DNA from: an uncultured Rikenellaceae bacterium
GTDB lineage: Bacteria; Bacteroidota; Bacteroidia; Bacteroidales; Rikenellaceae
Length of the DNA: 64,000 nt
Direction: 5' to 3'
Assembly: GCA_944415565.1 (NCBI GenBank)
Contig: CALYBQ010000011.1
Location: 1 to 64,000 of the forward strand
Of the stretch, positions 36,952 through 45,666 are shown piece after piece. The notes under the pieces are model-generated. The model searched no databases. It was not told where the DNA came from and saw only the letters and a list, made by a program, of their open reading frames with translations. Every line of letters starts with the position of its first letter. The first letter of the stretch is position 1. Position numbers and translations under genes: made by a program.

Positions 36952-37143
36952 ATGAAAGAGTCGAATAAATGTGCATGTTCCACAAAAAATAAAGAGAAGA
37001 ACGTAAAAGCCGAGACGATGGTCGTGCCGGATGATGTCGGTAAAATGAATAATAAAAACAATGGTGAATCCAATGACGAATCGGTAGAGGAGTCTGTCGT
37101 GATGGTGAATCCGGATGCCGACAGTATGGGCAGCAGGGGATAG
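36952..37143 (+). CDS. Small hydrophilic acidic protein, unknown
   Basis: 63 residues from the ATG at 36952, starting MKESNKCACSTKNK. It has two cysteines (CAC) near the N-terminus, a Lys-rich first third, then Asn/Asp/Glu-rich sequence, with no helix, signal peptide or membrane span. I do not recognise it. It might be a genuine small protein because the frame is clean and lies between a terminator and a secreted protein gene, but low complexity and AT-rich codons make a chance frame possible. An upstream in-frame ATG at 36898 is less likely. Confidence 0.4.
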   Translation: MKESNKCACSTKNKEKNVKAETMVVPDDVGKMNNKNNGESNDESVEESVVMVNPDADSMGSRG

Positions 37144-37243
37144 CCGAATATCGCCAATTGCGTGCGCGATAGTAAATAAAGCCTGGATATAATATTTATT
37201 TTGAATGTTTTTTCATAATTTAAGGTGACAAAACCTTATAATT

Positions 37244-37855
37244 ATGAAAAGAATCATACTGTCGGTATCTATTTCGTTGTGTTGTTTATTCTCTTCCGTA
37301 GTGCGCGGCGCCGCACAGGAAGAGCCTGAGCTGTCTGCCGCGGACAAGACTGTGAATCCGAGCGGTGCGGTTATCTCCGCGAATATAGGCTTTGCGGACG
37401 ATGCCACGTTGTATACGTTGTCTGTGGCCTATGAGTTGCGGACGTCGTCTATCGTAGGTGTCGGTGGAGGTATGGATTTTGGAGTAGCATCTCCGGATCA
37501 TGAAAGCAGAAACGGCCCGAAAGCCATAGGGGTTTTCAATCCGTTTGCACGGGTTCGGGTCAATATGTTGCAGGATTATACGACGCCGTTCTTTATTTTT
37601 GATGCCGGTTTCATCGTGAGCGAAAAGGATATTGATTCTCGTTATCCGGATTATACACATGGCGTAATGAAGCGCATGAGAAGTAGCAGTATATCCAATG
37701 GCGTGAGTTTGTCTCCGGCTTTGGGAATTGATATAAAAGCTGGGAAAGGAACTAAGATACGTGTGTCCGGTGGGCTGAAGTATGTGATAGGCACGGGGAA
37801 ATTTGACGGTCGGAACGAGGATACGTGGTTCGTTTCTCTCGGTTGTAGGTTCTGA
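37244..37855 (+). CDS. Secreted outer-membrane beta-barrel-like protein
   Basis: 203 residues with a signal peptide (1-25, ending GAAQ). The mature part has alternating hydrophobic strands (LYTLSVAYELR, FARVRVNML, IRVSGGLKYVIG) and ends WFVSLGCRF; the C-terminal Phe is typical of outer-membrane barrels and BAM substrates. I recognise no specific family. Six bases before the ATG lies a 6-bp hairpin (TAAGGT/ACCTTA, 37221-37238). It is monocistronic, bounded by the 37879 terminator. Confidence 0.72.
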   Translation: MKRIILSVSISLCCLFSSVVRGAAQEEPELSAADKTVNPSGAVISANIGFADDATLYTLSVAYELRTSSIVGVGGGMDFGVASPDHESRNGPKAIGVFNPFARVRVNMLQDYTTPFFIFDAGFIVSEKDIDSRYPDYTHGVMKRMRSSSISNGVSLSPALGIDIKAGKGTKIRVSGGLKYVIGTGKFDGRNEDTWFVSLGCRF

Positions 37856-37878
37856 CCTGCGGCTTGTCGCAGAATCCG

Positions 37879-37909
37879 GCGGGACGTTATGCCGAGCATA
37901 ACGTCCCGC
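37879..37909 (+). terminator. Terminator of the barrel-like protein gene
   Basis: A perfect 12-bp GC-rich stem (37879-37890 with 37898-37909, seven-base loop), 23 bases after the stop; only a weak T tract follows. Confidence 0.75.
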
Positions 37910-37981
37910 GTCGTTTGTGGGGTGCTGGCGTATAAGCGTATAAAAAACTGCTTGTTATTAAATTTATTTAGAAAATAGTTG

Positions 37982-37989
37982 TAATTTTG
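37982..37989 (+). promoter_or_regulatory. pfk promoter -7 element
   Basis: TAATTTTG fits TAnnTTTG, 50 bases before the phosphofructokinase ATG. Confidence 0.45.
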
Positions 37990-38039
37990 TAACCGTTCGA
38001 TGTGGAATATAGTCTAAATCTATAATATAAATTCAAACT

Positions 38040-39272
38040 ATGAAAGACGCAATCGCAATCCTTACGGGCGGAGGCCCGGCTCCCGGTATGAACACCGTAG
38101 TGGGCAGTGTAGCAAAAACTTTCCTCAACAAAGGTTATCGTGTCGTGGGCCTTCACGCAGGTTACTCGGGCTTGTTCAGCAAAAATGCCCGCACGGTCGA
38201 TATCGACTTCCTGTTGGCTGACGATATCTTCAATCGCGGTGGTTCGTACCTCCAGATGAGCCGTTTCAAACCGACCGACAAGGATTTCGAAGAGAACTTC
38301 AATCTCGATTTCTTCACGCAGAACAATATCAAACTTCTGGTGACTGTAGGTGGCGACGATACTGCTTCGACGGCTAACCGTATCGCCAAATTCCTCGAAG
38401 CCAAGAAGTATCCTATCGCTAACATCCACGTTCCGAAGACTATCGACAATGACCTCCCGCTTCCGGGCGGACATCCGACTTTCGGATACGAGTCTGCTTT
38501 GGACAAGGGTGCTACCATCGGACGTACAGTATATGTAGACGCACGTACGAGCGGTAACTGGTTCGTGCTCGCGGCTATGGGCCGTAGCGCAGGACACCTC
38601 GCGTTCGGTATCGGCGAGGCTTGCCACTACCCGATGATCGTTATTCCGGAAATGTTCAACAAGACCGAGATAACCGTAGAGAAGATCGTGAACCTCGTGG
38701 TTTCTTCGATCATCAAGCGTAAGATCATGGGCATGGATTACGGTGCAGCCATCATTTCGGAAGGCGTGTTCCACGAACTCAGCGATGCTGAGATCAAGAA
38801 GTCGGGCATCAACTTCTCTTATGACGACCACGGCCATCCGGAACTCGGTAAGGTGTCGAAAGCGCACATCTTCAATGAAATGCTCGAAAAAAAGCTGAAA
38901 GAGCTCGGCCTGAAAGTTAAATCGCGCCCGGTAGAGATCGGCTACGAAGTACGTTGCAACACTCCTGTCGCATACGACCTCGTATATTGCTCGGAACTCG
39001 GTATGGGTGTTTACAAGCTCTTCAAAGAGGGTTATACCGGTTGCATGGTGTTCGTAGACGGAGCAGGCAGTGTGGTTAACCTTAGCCTCAAGGATCTTCA
39101 GGATCCCGAAACAGGCAAGATCCCGCCGCGTCTGGTGAATATCAATACCGACAGCTTCAAAGCGGTTATTGATAACATCCTTTGCTATATCACTCCGGAC
39201 GATTACGAAGCAGCCAAGAAATACGTTAACGATCCGGCAGCTTACGACTTCAACAAGATACTCAACTGGTAA
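38040..39272 (+). CDS. 6-phosphofructokinase, probably PPi-dependent
   Basis: 410 residues of the PFK family, phosphorylating fructose-6-phosphate at C1. GGGPAPGMNTVV is the N-terminal phosphate-binding loop, GGDDTAST (104-111) the donor site, and PKTIDNDL (132-139) the catalytic loop with Asp136/Asp138. Asp107 where ATP enzymes have Gly, and Lys133 just before TIDND where they have Gly, are the residues that mark pyrophosphate-dependent enzymes; donor use is therefore inferred as PPi. Codons are those of a highly expressed gene (GGT, AAG, CGT rich). Monocistronic with a strong terminator. Confidence 0.93.
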   Translation: MKDAIAILTGGGPAPGMNTVVGSVAKTFLNKGYRVVGLHAGYSGLFSKNARTVDIDFLLADDIFNRGGSYLQMSRFKPTDKDFEENFNLDFFTQNNIKLLVTVGGDDTASTANRIAKFLEAKKYPIANIHVPKTIDNDLPLPGGHPTFGYESALDKGATIGRTVYVDARTSGNWFVLAAMGRSAGHLAFGIGEACHYPMIVIPEMFNKTEITVEKIVNLVVSSIIKRKIMGMDYGAAIISEGVFHELSDAEIKKSGINFSYDDHGHPELGKVSKAHIFNEMLEKKLKELGLKVKSRPVEIGYEVRCNTPVAYDLVYCSELGMGVYKLFKEGYTGCMVFVDGAGSVVNLSLKDLQDPETGKIPPRLVNINTDSFKAVIDNILCYITPDDYEAAKKYVNDPAAYDFNKILNW

Positions 39273-39290
39273 TTCGGTAGAGGTATATTT

Positions 39291-39325
39291 AAAAATAAGG
39301 CCGTCATTCGACGGCCTTATTTTTT
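39291..39325 (+). terminator. Terminator of the phosphofructokinase gene
   Basis: A 15-bp stem (39291-39305 with 39310-39324, loop ATTC) running into a T tract, 18 bases after the stop: a textbook rho-independent terminator. Confidence 0.93.
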
Positions 39326-39409
39326 TCCTGCGGTATAGGGATAGCTTTATGTCTATTGCCGATGTCGTGTTTGGTTAGTCAGGGTGTCTTGTTTGTTGCA
39401 CACCGGGGG

Positions 39410-39628
39410 CTATGAATTTCTCGTGTAAGAGAGTGCTCCGCTCGGGCAGAGGTTCACCGTTTCTGTTATCTGTTCAGTAGAGGCGCCAGTGACATCTATC
39501 CACGGCCTGTTCTTCAGGTTGAATACCTTGGGAAGCTTGGTCACGCATTTTGCTGCGTGTGTGCATTTTTCCGGTCTCCAATGTACCGTTATCTCTCCGT
39601 TGCTGTAATCTCTGTCTTTCGATGCCAT
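39410..39628 (-). CDS. Divergent single-cluster Fe-S protein (Fer4_19 type)
   Basis: 72 residues from the ATG at 39628. VHWRPEKCTHAAKCVTKLPKVF and VNLCPSGALSY place three cysteines (22, 28, 61) as in the divergent 4Fe-4S mono-cluster family, where the usual CxxCxxC is reduced. These small proteins are thought to carry electrons or to pair with GNAT/oxidoreductase proteins; the role is not known. The longer frame to 39751 crosses a terminator and is not used. Monocistronic. Confidence 0.85.
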   Translation of the reverse strand: MASKDRDYSNGEITVHWRPEKCTHAAKCVTKLPKVFNLKNRPWIDVTGASTEQITETVNLCPSGALSYTRNS

Positions 39629-39715
39629 ATTCTTAAATGTTTTGTGGTATTTATTCGTCGGTTGTATATAGACAATTATTATACCATTTTCGCTTGCGGC
39701 GTTGTCGTGCGGCCT

Positions 39716-39760
39716 ATTAAAATTATGGGCACGATTTTCTATCGTGCCCATAATTTTAAT
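39716..39760 (-). terminator. Terminator of the acidic protein gene, 20-bp stem
   Basis: A perfect 20-bp inverted repeat (39716-39735 with 39741-39760, loop TTTCT) 36 bases after the minus-strand stop at 39796. A/T ends give U tracts on both strands. Confidence 0.9.
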
Positions 39761-39795
39761 CTGTATGTTTGACGGAAATCCGTATGCGGGTGGTG

Positions 39796-40107
39796 TTATT
39801 CGTCTTCGGGTTCGTCCGAGCTGTCGATCAGGTCGTCCGCGCCCTTGATGTCGTCGTCTTCGTAAAAGTCCTTATCGTCGTCGTCCTCTATGTTGCCATC
39901 GACCTTGACGTCTATTTTTACAAGATAGCTTATTTCTTCCGTTTCCAGCACCACGCCGTAAAAGAAATCGCCCGGGCCTTTGTCAATACGTATCATCGCT
40001 TCCGTATAGCCGTAAGGGTACTTCTTTTTCAGCTCTTCTTGCAACTCGACAGGAAGGTTGTGGTAGCTGATCACCACTCGTCTCTTTCCGTTTGATGTAT
40101 TAGCCAT
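39796..40107 (-). CDS. Conserved hypothetical protein with acidic tail
   Basis: 103 residues in two parts. The first 70 (RRVVISYHNLPVELQEELKKKYPYGYTEAMIRIDK...FYGVVLETEEISYLVKIDVKV) look like a small alpha/beta domain; the last 30 are almost all Asp/Glu (EDDDDKDFYEDDDIK...EPEDE). I believe it is a Bacteroidota-specific hypothetical family. The acidic tail, seen also in RNA polymerase and chaperone-associated proteins, suggests binding to a basic partner, but that is inference. Monocistronic. Confidence 0.78.
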   Translation of the reverse strand: MANTSNGKRRVVISYHNLPVELQEELKKKYPYGYTEAMIRIDKGPGDFFYGVVLETEEISYLVKIDVKVDGNIEDDDDKDFYEDDDIKGADDLIDSSDEPEDE

Positions 40108-40350
40108 TTTTTGAAAATTTTTTGCAAGTATAACTAAAATTTACATACTGCAAATGGGCCGTACGGTTTTTTTGGCGTTTTTTGTTTGTTATTCGCAAAA
40201 TAGACATAAAACCCTCTCCGGCGTTTGTAAAATAGATAATTTTGTCTTTGGAAAATAGTTCTTCCGGTGTTGTGAATATCGGAAATGTTCCTGTCAGTTG
40301 TCTTTGCGGCGGCCTGAAAATGTTATGTTCCGGCCCCACTGTCGGACGGG

Positions 40351-41832
40351 CTAATTATCTCTTAGCGGGTTTATCAATCCGAGTGAGTTGTACTCCTTTT
40401 GCAACTCTTCGTCGTTGTCCGATATTACGAGCAGTTTGTCGCCCACGTCGAGCTTGGTCGAACCCTTGGGGACGAAATAGTTGTCTCCCCGTTTGACCAT
40501 CACTACGAGCGTGTTGTCGGGGAGTATCAAGTCGCGCAGTTTGTCGCTGTTTGCCAACAGTACGGGCTGTACGTCTATCTCGGACATGGCCGATTTGACC
40601 TTTTCGGGCAGGTCTATGCCGAAAGATTCGGTCTTCTCTTCCGTCGCGAGACCGAGCATCTTGGCCATCCAGCTTACGGTCGTGCCTTGCGTGACGAGCG
40701 AAACGATGGTGACGAAAAATACCACGTTGAACATCAACCCGGCGTTGTCGATTTCGGCTATCAGCGGGTATGTGGCGAATATTATCGGTACGGCGCCCCT
40801 AAGCCCTACCCATGAGACATATAGCTTACCTTTGGTCGTGATGTTTCGGAACGGAGCGAGGCAGGCGAATACGGATATGGGGCGCGAAATGAGTGTCATG
40901 AAGAATCCTACGGCGAGCCCTAACCACCATACGTTTAGTAGTTCGTGCGGGTTCACCAGCAGCCCCAGCGTCAGGAACAGTACTATCTGGAACAGCCATG
41001 TGAAACCGTCGAAGAATGTCATCATGCTGCGTTTGTAGGCGACCTTGCTGTTGCCTATCACTAGCCCAGCGATGTATACGGCGAGATAGCCGTTGCCGTG
41101 GATGAGGTCGGTGATGGAGAAGATGAAGAATACGAATGCCAGCAGCAATATCGCGTACATCGAGCGGTTGTCTATATTGATGTTGTTGATTACGCGGATG
41201 GCGAGGCGTCCGAGCAGGAACCCGGCCAATGCGCCCACCCCCATCTGCACGAAGAACATCCATACGGCCGAGCCTATGCTGCCTTCGCCCGTTTGGATCA
41301 TGTCAATGAGCAGTATGGTCAGCATGTAGGCCATCGGGTCGTTGGAGCCGCTTTCCAGTTCGAGCATAGGGCGCAGGCGTTGCTTCAGCCCTTGGCGTTT
41401 AGATCGCAGGATCGAGAATACGGATGCCGAGTCGGTGGATGACATGAGCGATGCGAGCAGCAGGGATTCCAACAGCATAAGTTTGCCGGAGATCAGGTAT
41501 ATGAATGTTCCGGTTATCCCGGCCGTCAGGAATACGCCTATGGTGGCGAGTATGACTCCTTGTCCCCATATTGGTTTTATCTCGGATATTTTTGTGTCCA
41601 TACCGCCGGAGAAGAGTATGATGCTGAGGGCCATCATGCCGACGAACTGTGTCGCCGGGACGCTGCTGAAGTTGATGCCGAGCCCGTCGCTTCCGAAGAG
41701 CATGCCTACCCCGAGAAACAGCAGGAGCGCGGGTATCCCGAATTTGCTCCCCGCCTTACCCGCGAGTATACTGCCGAACAGCAATATCGAGCCTACCAAT
41801 ACTATGTTTCCGGTGTTGAGGCTTATATCCAT
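40351..41832 (-). CDS. K+/H+ antiporter, CPA1 type with RCK_C domain
   Basis: 493 residues: 12 or so membrane spans (1-385) followed by a cytosolic domain (about 400-493) with RCK_C/TrkA-C features (LVVMVKRGDNYFVPKGSTKLDVGDKLLVI). Family motifs are GIPALLLFLGVGMLFGSDGLG, LMSSTDSASVFSILR, ELESGSNDPMAYML (the antiporter ND pair) and GLRGAVPIIFATYP. It resembles CvrA/NhaP2, which export K+ and help with osmotic and pH balance. It has its own consensus promoter and is monocistronic. Confidence 0.94.
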   Translation of the reverse strand: MDISLNTGNIVLVGSILLFGSILAGKAGSKFGIPALLLFLGVGMLFGSDGLGINFSSVPATQFVGMMALSIILFSGGMDTKISEIKPIWGQGVILATIGVFLTAGITGTFIYLISGKLMLLESLLLASLMSSTDSASVFSILRSKRQGLKQRLRPMLELESGSNDPMAYMLTILLIDMIQTGEGSIGSAVWMFFVQMGVGALAGFLLGRLAIRVINNINIDNRSMYAILLLAFVFFIFSITDLIHGNGYLAVYIAGLVIGNSKVAYKRSMMTFFDGFTWLFQIVLFLTLGLLVNPHELLNVWWLGLAVGFFMTLISRPISVFACLAPFRNITTKGKLYVSWVGLRGAVPIIFATYPLIAEIDNAGLMFNVVFFVTIVSLVTQGTTVSWMAKMLGLATEEKTESFGIDLPEKVKSAMSEIDVQPVLLANSDKLRDLILPDNTLVVMVKRGDNYFVPKGSTKLDVGDKLLVISDNDEELQKEYNSLGLINPLRDN

Positions 41833-41956
41833 AAGATGAAATATGTTGTAAATTCCGATGGTGCGATGTATACAAAAACCGTTCCTTCAAGATGGCGGAG
41901 TTGGTGTTCCGTACGGACAAATTCCGCGAACGAACGATGTGTTGCCGACATCGAAA

Positions 41957-41986
41957 CAAAATTAAACTTTTTTCGCTTTTTATCAA
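41957..41986 (-). promoter_or_regulatory. Antiporter gene promoter
   Basis: Minus-strand TTG (41986-41984), 19-base spacer and TAATTTTG (41964-41957) fit the -33/-7 consensus, with a leader of about 120 bases before the start at 41832. Confidence 0.65.
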
Positions 41987-42491
41987 GAAGCGTATTTGTG
42001 AAAAAATCATTTGTACCGTCATTTTCATACAGATAGAACAAAAAAACGGTAATGTGTTAAAAATATGTGCTGGTATTGACGCGGCCGGACATGATCGGTA
42101 TGGGGAAATCTTACGGTTTCCATTTTGTGAGGTGTCGTATCCGGGCTGGATCGGGCGTGGGGCGGTAGATGGCAAAAAGGCAGGGTGAAATCTCGGGCTT
42201 ATACTTTACTGTGTGATTTTTCTTGTGTGTCGCCGAAATTTATGACGTTCTCCCTTAAATAAGGCTGTATTAAAAATAAGTGCGTGGGTAGTTATACTTT
42301 ACAGGGGGCGTATAATGATGCTTTTCGGTGTAGGTCGTCTTTGCGTGTTAAAATCTGTCTTGTAACATCAACGAAGGGATATGTTGCCTTGCATTTTCTG
42401 CCTGACGTTTAACGACTTGTTGCTCCGGGACATAATCTTTTTCTCCGGTGTATTTACTATCTAGACAGAAAACAGCGCGGGGACGGGCGGT
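41987..42491. other. Intergenic stretch without a recognisable gene
   Basis: About 500 bases (660 counting the antiporter leader) between divergent-transcribing flanks: both neighbours are on the minus strand, so this is the 3' side of the TonB-like gene and the 5' side of the antiporter. Only short, stop-rich frames occur, no tRNA or repeat is visible, and there is no strong terminator hairpin after 42492. It could hold remnants of a lost gene or an untranslated RNA. Confidence 0.5.
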
Positions 42492-43298
42492 TTATTGCGG
42501 AATGAACGTATAGGTGATCGTTCCCTGATGGCGCTTTGGGGCGGACGGGTCTACGTTGAAGCGTGAGCGGTTTGCAGCACTTATAGCGGAGTTCTGCATA
42601 CAGTCGTTGGGGGTGGAAACCGCCTTGTTTACGGTGGCTGCTGTGACGTAACCGTTCGTTCCCAGCGTTACGAAGAGTTCGACTACACCGCCGCCTTCGC
42701 ACATATATGCAGGGACGACTAAGCTGATTTTGTTCCGAACGGGGTTGTCGAATGAGTATCTGACGGTCACGTTGCCCGATTTTTTTGAATCTTTGGTTTC
42801 GCCGTCCGCGGTCTGTTCGCCTTTGCTGCCTGATGCTGTCTCCTGTTCTGCGGCGAGCCCGCGTTCGTACATCTCCTTGCCTGCCTGAAGCGATTCGCCG
42901 AGCCTGCCCGCGTCCTCGTACAGTTCTGACGCGTTGGTCCCCCGGTCGTCTTTCAGCTCCGAGTCGAGTTCTTCGGCGTTGTCGTTGGATGTGGCGTTGC
43001 GTACGCCCGAATAGTCTTCCTGTTGACTTTGCGCCAGTATACGTTTCTGTTCCGGCGTCATTTCGACTTTCGGCTCCTCCCGGGGGAATTCGATGAGTAT
43101 GCTGCTCTCGGAAGAGAAACCGCCGAGGGTGATGGTCCCGTATGCGAGTGCTACTGCCAGAATGAGGTATGCGGCGAGCGTGATGCAGACGCCCACACGG
43201 TGGTCATAACACCATGTTCCTATATCCGTTTCGCGCTTTTCGAATGGCAGACGCAGTGGTTGGCGCTTTTTCTTATCCTGTTCTTTCGGTGCGTTCAT
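42492..43298 (-). CDS. TonB-like energy transducer protein (orphan)
   Basis: 268 residues: cytosolic N-terminus with basic PLRLPFEKRETD, one membrane helix (about 34-60), a long Asp/Glu/Ser/Gln-rich periplasmic spacer (70-175), and a C-terminal domain with VVELFVTLGTNGYVTAATV ending GTITYTFIPQ. This is the TonB C-terminal-like fold of Bacteroidota energy transducers. It resembles the protein at 61147-61953 in layout and C-terminus. No exbB/exbD lies beside it. Divergent from lpxC/fabZ across a 96-base gap. Confidence 0.83.
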   Translation of the reverse strand: MNAPKEQDKKKRQPLRLPFEKRETDIGTWCYDHRVGVCITLAAYLILAVALAYGTITLGGFSSESSILIEFPREEPKVEMTPEQKRILAQSQQEDYSGVRNATSNDNAEELDSELKDDRGTNASELYEDAGRLGESLQAGKEMYERGLAAEQETASGSKGEQTADGETKDSKKSGNVTVRYSFDNPVRNKISLVVPAYMCEGGGVVELFVTLGTNGYVTAATVNKAVSTPNDCMQNSAISAANRSRFNVDPSAPKRHQGTITYTFIPQ

Positions 43299-43321
43299 TC
43301 CCTCGAGGGTAGAAATTTAAG

Positions 43322-43329
43322 CAAAAGTA
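43322..43329 (-). promoter_or_regulatory. -7 element of the orphan TonB-like gene
   Basis: Minus-strand TACTTTTG, 23 bases before the start at 43298; back to back with the lpxC element. Confidence 0.45.
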
Positions 43330-43352
43330 CTATATTCTTCCATAAAAATTAA

Positions 43353-43360
43353 TACCTTTG
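43353..43360 (+). promoter_or_regulatory. lpxC/fabZ promoter -7 element
   Basis: TACCTTTG, 34 bases before the lpxC/fabZ ATG. Confidence 0.5.
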
Positions 43361-43394
43361 TACAAATAAATCGCGTATACCCTTTTTAACTACT

Positions 43395-44786
43395 ATGTCC
43401 AATAAGCAGAAGACACTTAAGGCTCCTTTTACCGTAAAAGGGACAGGGTTGCACTCAGGCCTTAAGGTTACGATGAATATTCTTCCGGCCCCGGCAGACT
43501 CGGGGATAGTTTTTAAACGTGTGGACCTCGAAGGCCAGCCAGAGATACAGGCTATCGCCGAGAATGTGACCGATACGTCGCGCAGCACAACAATAGCGAG
43601 GGGAGAAGCCAAGGTTTCGACCATCGAACACCTCATGGCCGCTCTGTGGTCTATGGGTGTCGATAATGCTGTCGTTGAGGTCGATGGACCCGAAGTTCCG
43701 ATCATGGACGGTTCGGCACGCGAGTACGCCGAGAACATCAATAGGGTCGGGCTTGAGGAGCAGGAAGCGTTTATCCAATATTATAACGTTACCGAGACGA
43801 TACGCTACGTCGATGAGGTGAAGAATACGGAGATCGTGATTCTGCCGGACGATGAATTCAGCGTATCGGTGCATATAGATTATAACTCGGGTGTACTCGG
43901 AAACCAATACGCTACGTTTGACGCAGCTACCGATTTCGCCAAAGAGATTGCGCCGTGCCGGACTTTCGTGTTCTTCCACGAGCTCGAACCGCTTATCAAT
44001 GCCAACCTCATCAAGGGCGGCGATATAGACAATGCCATCGTGGTGGTGGAGAACGAGGTGACCGAAGAGCAGATAGAGCGCGTGAAAGCCATATTCCCCG
44101 GCCGCGACGTGGAGGTGAAAGGCGGATACCTCGACAACATATCGTTGCGTTTCCGTAACGAGCCTGCGCGTCATAAGTTGCTTGACGTACTCGGTGACTT
44201 CGCCCTTATGGGATTGCGTATCAAGGGCAAGGTGATGGCTACCCGTCCGGGGCACAAAGCCAATACCGACACGGTGAAGCTTTTGCGTAAGACCATGCGT
44301 AGGGAGGGTGTTAAACCGCATTACAAGTACGATCCAGCCAAGGAACCTGTTTATGATATAAAAGGTATCATGGGGTTGTTGCCGCACAGGCCGCCGTTCC
44401 TGTTGGTGGATAAGATAATACATATCGACTCGGAAAGCGTTGCGGGTATCAAGAACGTGACGATGAACGAGCCTTTCTTCGTGGGGCACTTCCCGTCGGA
44501 ACCGGTGATGCCGGGTGTGCTCATAGTCGAGGCCATGGCACAATGCGGTGGTATATTGGCGTTGCACGACATAGAAGATCCAGAAAATTATTCGACATAC
44601 TTCCTCAAGATAGACGATGTGAAGTTCAAGCAGAAGGTCGTTCCGGGTGATACGCTTCATTTCGAACTGAAATTGACGGAACCGATCCGAAGAGGAATAG
44701 TCAAGATGGAGGCGAAAGCGTTTATCGGACAGCAACTCGCTACCGAGGCCGTATTGGTCGCGCAGGTGGCTAAGAACAGGGCATAA
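43395..44786 (+). CDS. lpxC/fabZ: LpxC-FabZ fusion: UDP-acyl-GlcNAc deacetylase / hydroxyacyl-ACP dehydratase
   Basis: 463 residues in two enzymes. LpxC (1-about 300) has the zinc ligands: His79 in STIEHLMAAL and the late RHKLLDVLGDFALMG with His and Asp; it removes the N-acetyl group in the first committed step of lipid A synthesis. FabZ (about 319-463) has LPHRPPFLLVDKI with the catalytic His and GHFPSEPVMPGVLIVEAMAQ, dehydrating 3-hydroxyacyl-ACP in fatty-acid synthesis. Both enzymes compete for hydroxyacyl-ACP, so fusion could help balance lipid A and phospholipid. This fusion is typical of Bacteroidota. It starts the lpxC/fabZ-lpxA pair. Confidence 0.97.
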   Translation: MSNKQKTLKAPFTVKGTGLHSGLKVTMNILPAPADSGIVFKRVDLEGQPEIQAIAENVTDTSRSTTIARGEAKVSTIEHLMAALWSMGVDNAVVEVDGPEVPIMDGSAREYAENINRVGLEEQEAFIQYYNVTETIRYVDEVKNTEIVILPDDEFSVSVHIDYNSGVLGNQYATFDAATDFAKEIAPCRTFVFFHELEPLINANLIKGGDIDNAIVVVENEVTEEQIERVKAIFPGRDVEVKGGYLDNISLRFRNEPARHKLLDVLGDFALMGLRIKGKVMATRPGHKANTDTVKLLRKTMRREGVKPHYKYDPAKEPVYDIKGIMGLLPHRPPFLLVDKIIHIDSESVAGIKNVTMNEPFFVGHFPSEPVMPGVLIVEAMAQCGGILALHDIEDPENYSTYFLKIDDVKFKQKVVPGDTLHFELKLTEPIRRGIVKMEAKAFIGQQLATEAVLVAQVAKNRA

Positions 44787-44804
44787 CTTATATATATCGA
44801 GGCG

Positions 44805-45602
44805 ATGATAAGTAATTTAGCTTATATACATCCGGATGCGAAACTCGGGGAAGGCGTAACAGTCGAACCTTTCGCGTACATAGCGGGAGATGTCGTTATC
44901 GGCGACGGTACATGGATCGGTCCGCATGCAACAGTGCTCGAAGGCACGAGGATGGGGAAAAACTGCAAGATACACTCGGGGGCCGTTGTCGGCGGAGTTC
45001 CGCAGGACCTTAAATTCAGGGGTGAGTACACGACCCTTGAGATGGGCGATAACAATACAGTGCGCGAAGGCGCTACTCTGAACCGCGGAACAGCGGCGAG
45101 GGGAAAGACGGTGATCGGCAGCAACAATCTTTTTATGGCTTGTTGCCATGTAGGTCACGATTGCGTCCTCGGGGATTATAACGTCATAGTTAATAACGTG
45201 CTTCTCGCCGGAGAGGTCGAACTCGGCGATTGGGTCGTGTTCGGCGGACAGGGCGGTGCGTCGCAGTTCACCCGTATCGGATCGCATGTGATGGTCGGAG
45301 CAGGGACGTTCGTGAATAAGGATATACCGCCGTTCGTCAAGGCGTCGCACGAACCTATTCAGTACGTCGGGGCGAATACCATCGGGCTTCGCAGGCGTGG
45401 GTTTACGGACGAGCAGGTGCATAACATACAGGAGATATTCCGCATCATTTTTCAGGGTGGATACACGTACGGTAAGGCTTGCGACATCGTGATGGAGCAG
45501 TTTGCGGAAAGTCCTGAACGCGATGCGATTGTAAGTTTCATCCGCAGCTCGAAAAAGGGAATCCTGAAACCGTGGAGCTCGACTAAGAAAGAGGATGAGT
45601 AG
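44805..45602 (+). CDS. lpxA: UDP-N-acetylglucosamine O-acyltransferase
   Basis: 265 residues forming a left-handed parallel beta-helix of hexapeptide repeats (AYIHPDAKLGEGVTVEPFAYI, VIGDGTWIGPHATVL and so on), with the catalytic His in LFMACCHVGHDC and a helical C-terminus from about 195. It transfers a hydroxyacyl chain from ACP to UDP-GlcNAc, the step just before LpxC. It follows lpxC/fabZ by 18 bases, so the first two lipid A enzymes are made together. Length is normal. Confidence 0.97.
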   Translation: MISNLAYIHPDAKLGEGVTVEPFAYIAGDVVIGDGTWIGPHATVLEGTRMGKNCKIHSGAVVGGVPQDLKFRGEYTTLEMGDNNTVREGATLNRGTAARGKTVIGSNNLFMACCHVGHDCVLGDYNVIVNNVLLAGEVELGDWVVFGGQGGASQFTRIGSHVMVGAGTFVNKDIPPFVKASHEPIQYVGANTIGLRRRGFTDEQVHNIQEIFRIIFQGGYTYGKACDIVMEQFAESPERDAIVSFIRSSKKGILKPWSSTKKEDE

Positions 45603-45666
45603 GCGGGTTTGTCGCTAAAAAACGAGAAAAAACGGGCGAACTTATAAAGAAAACGCATATTTTTAC

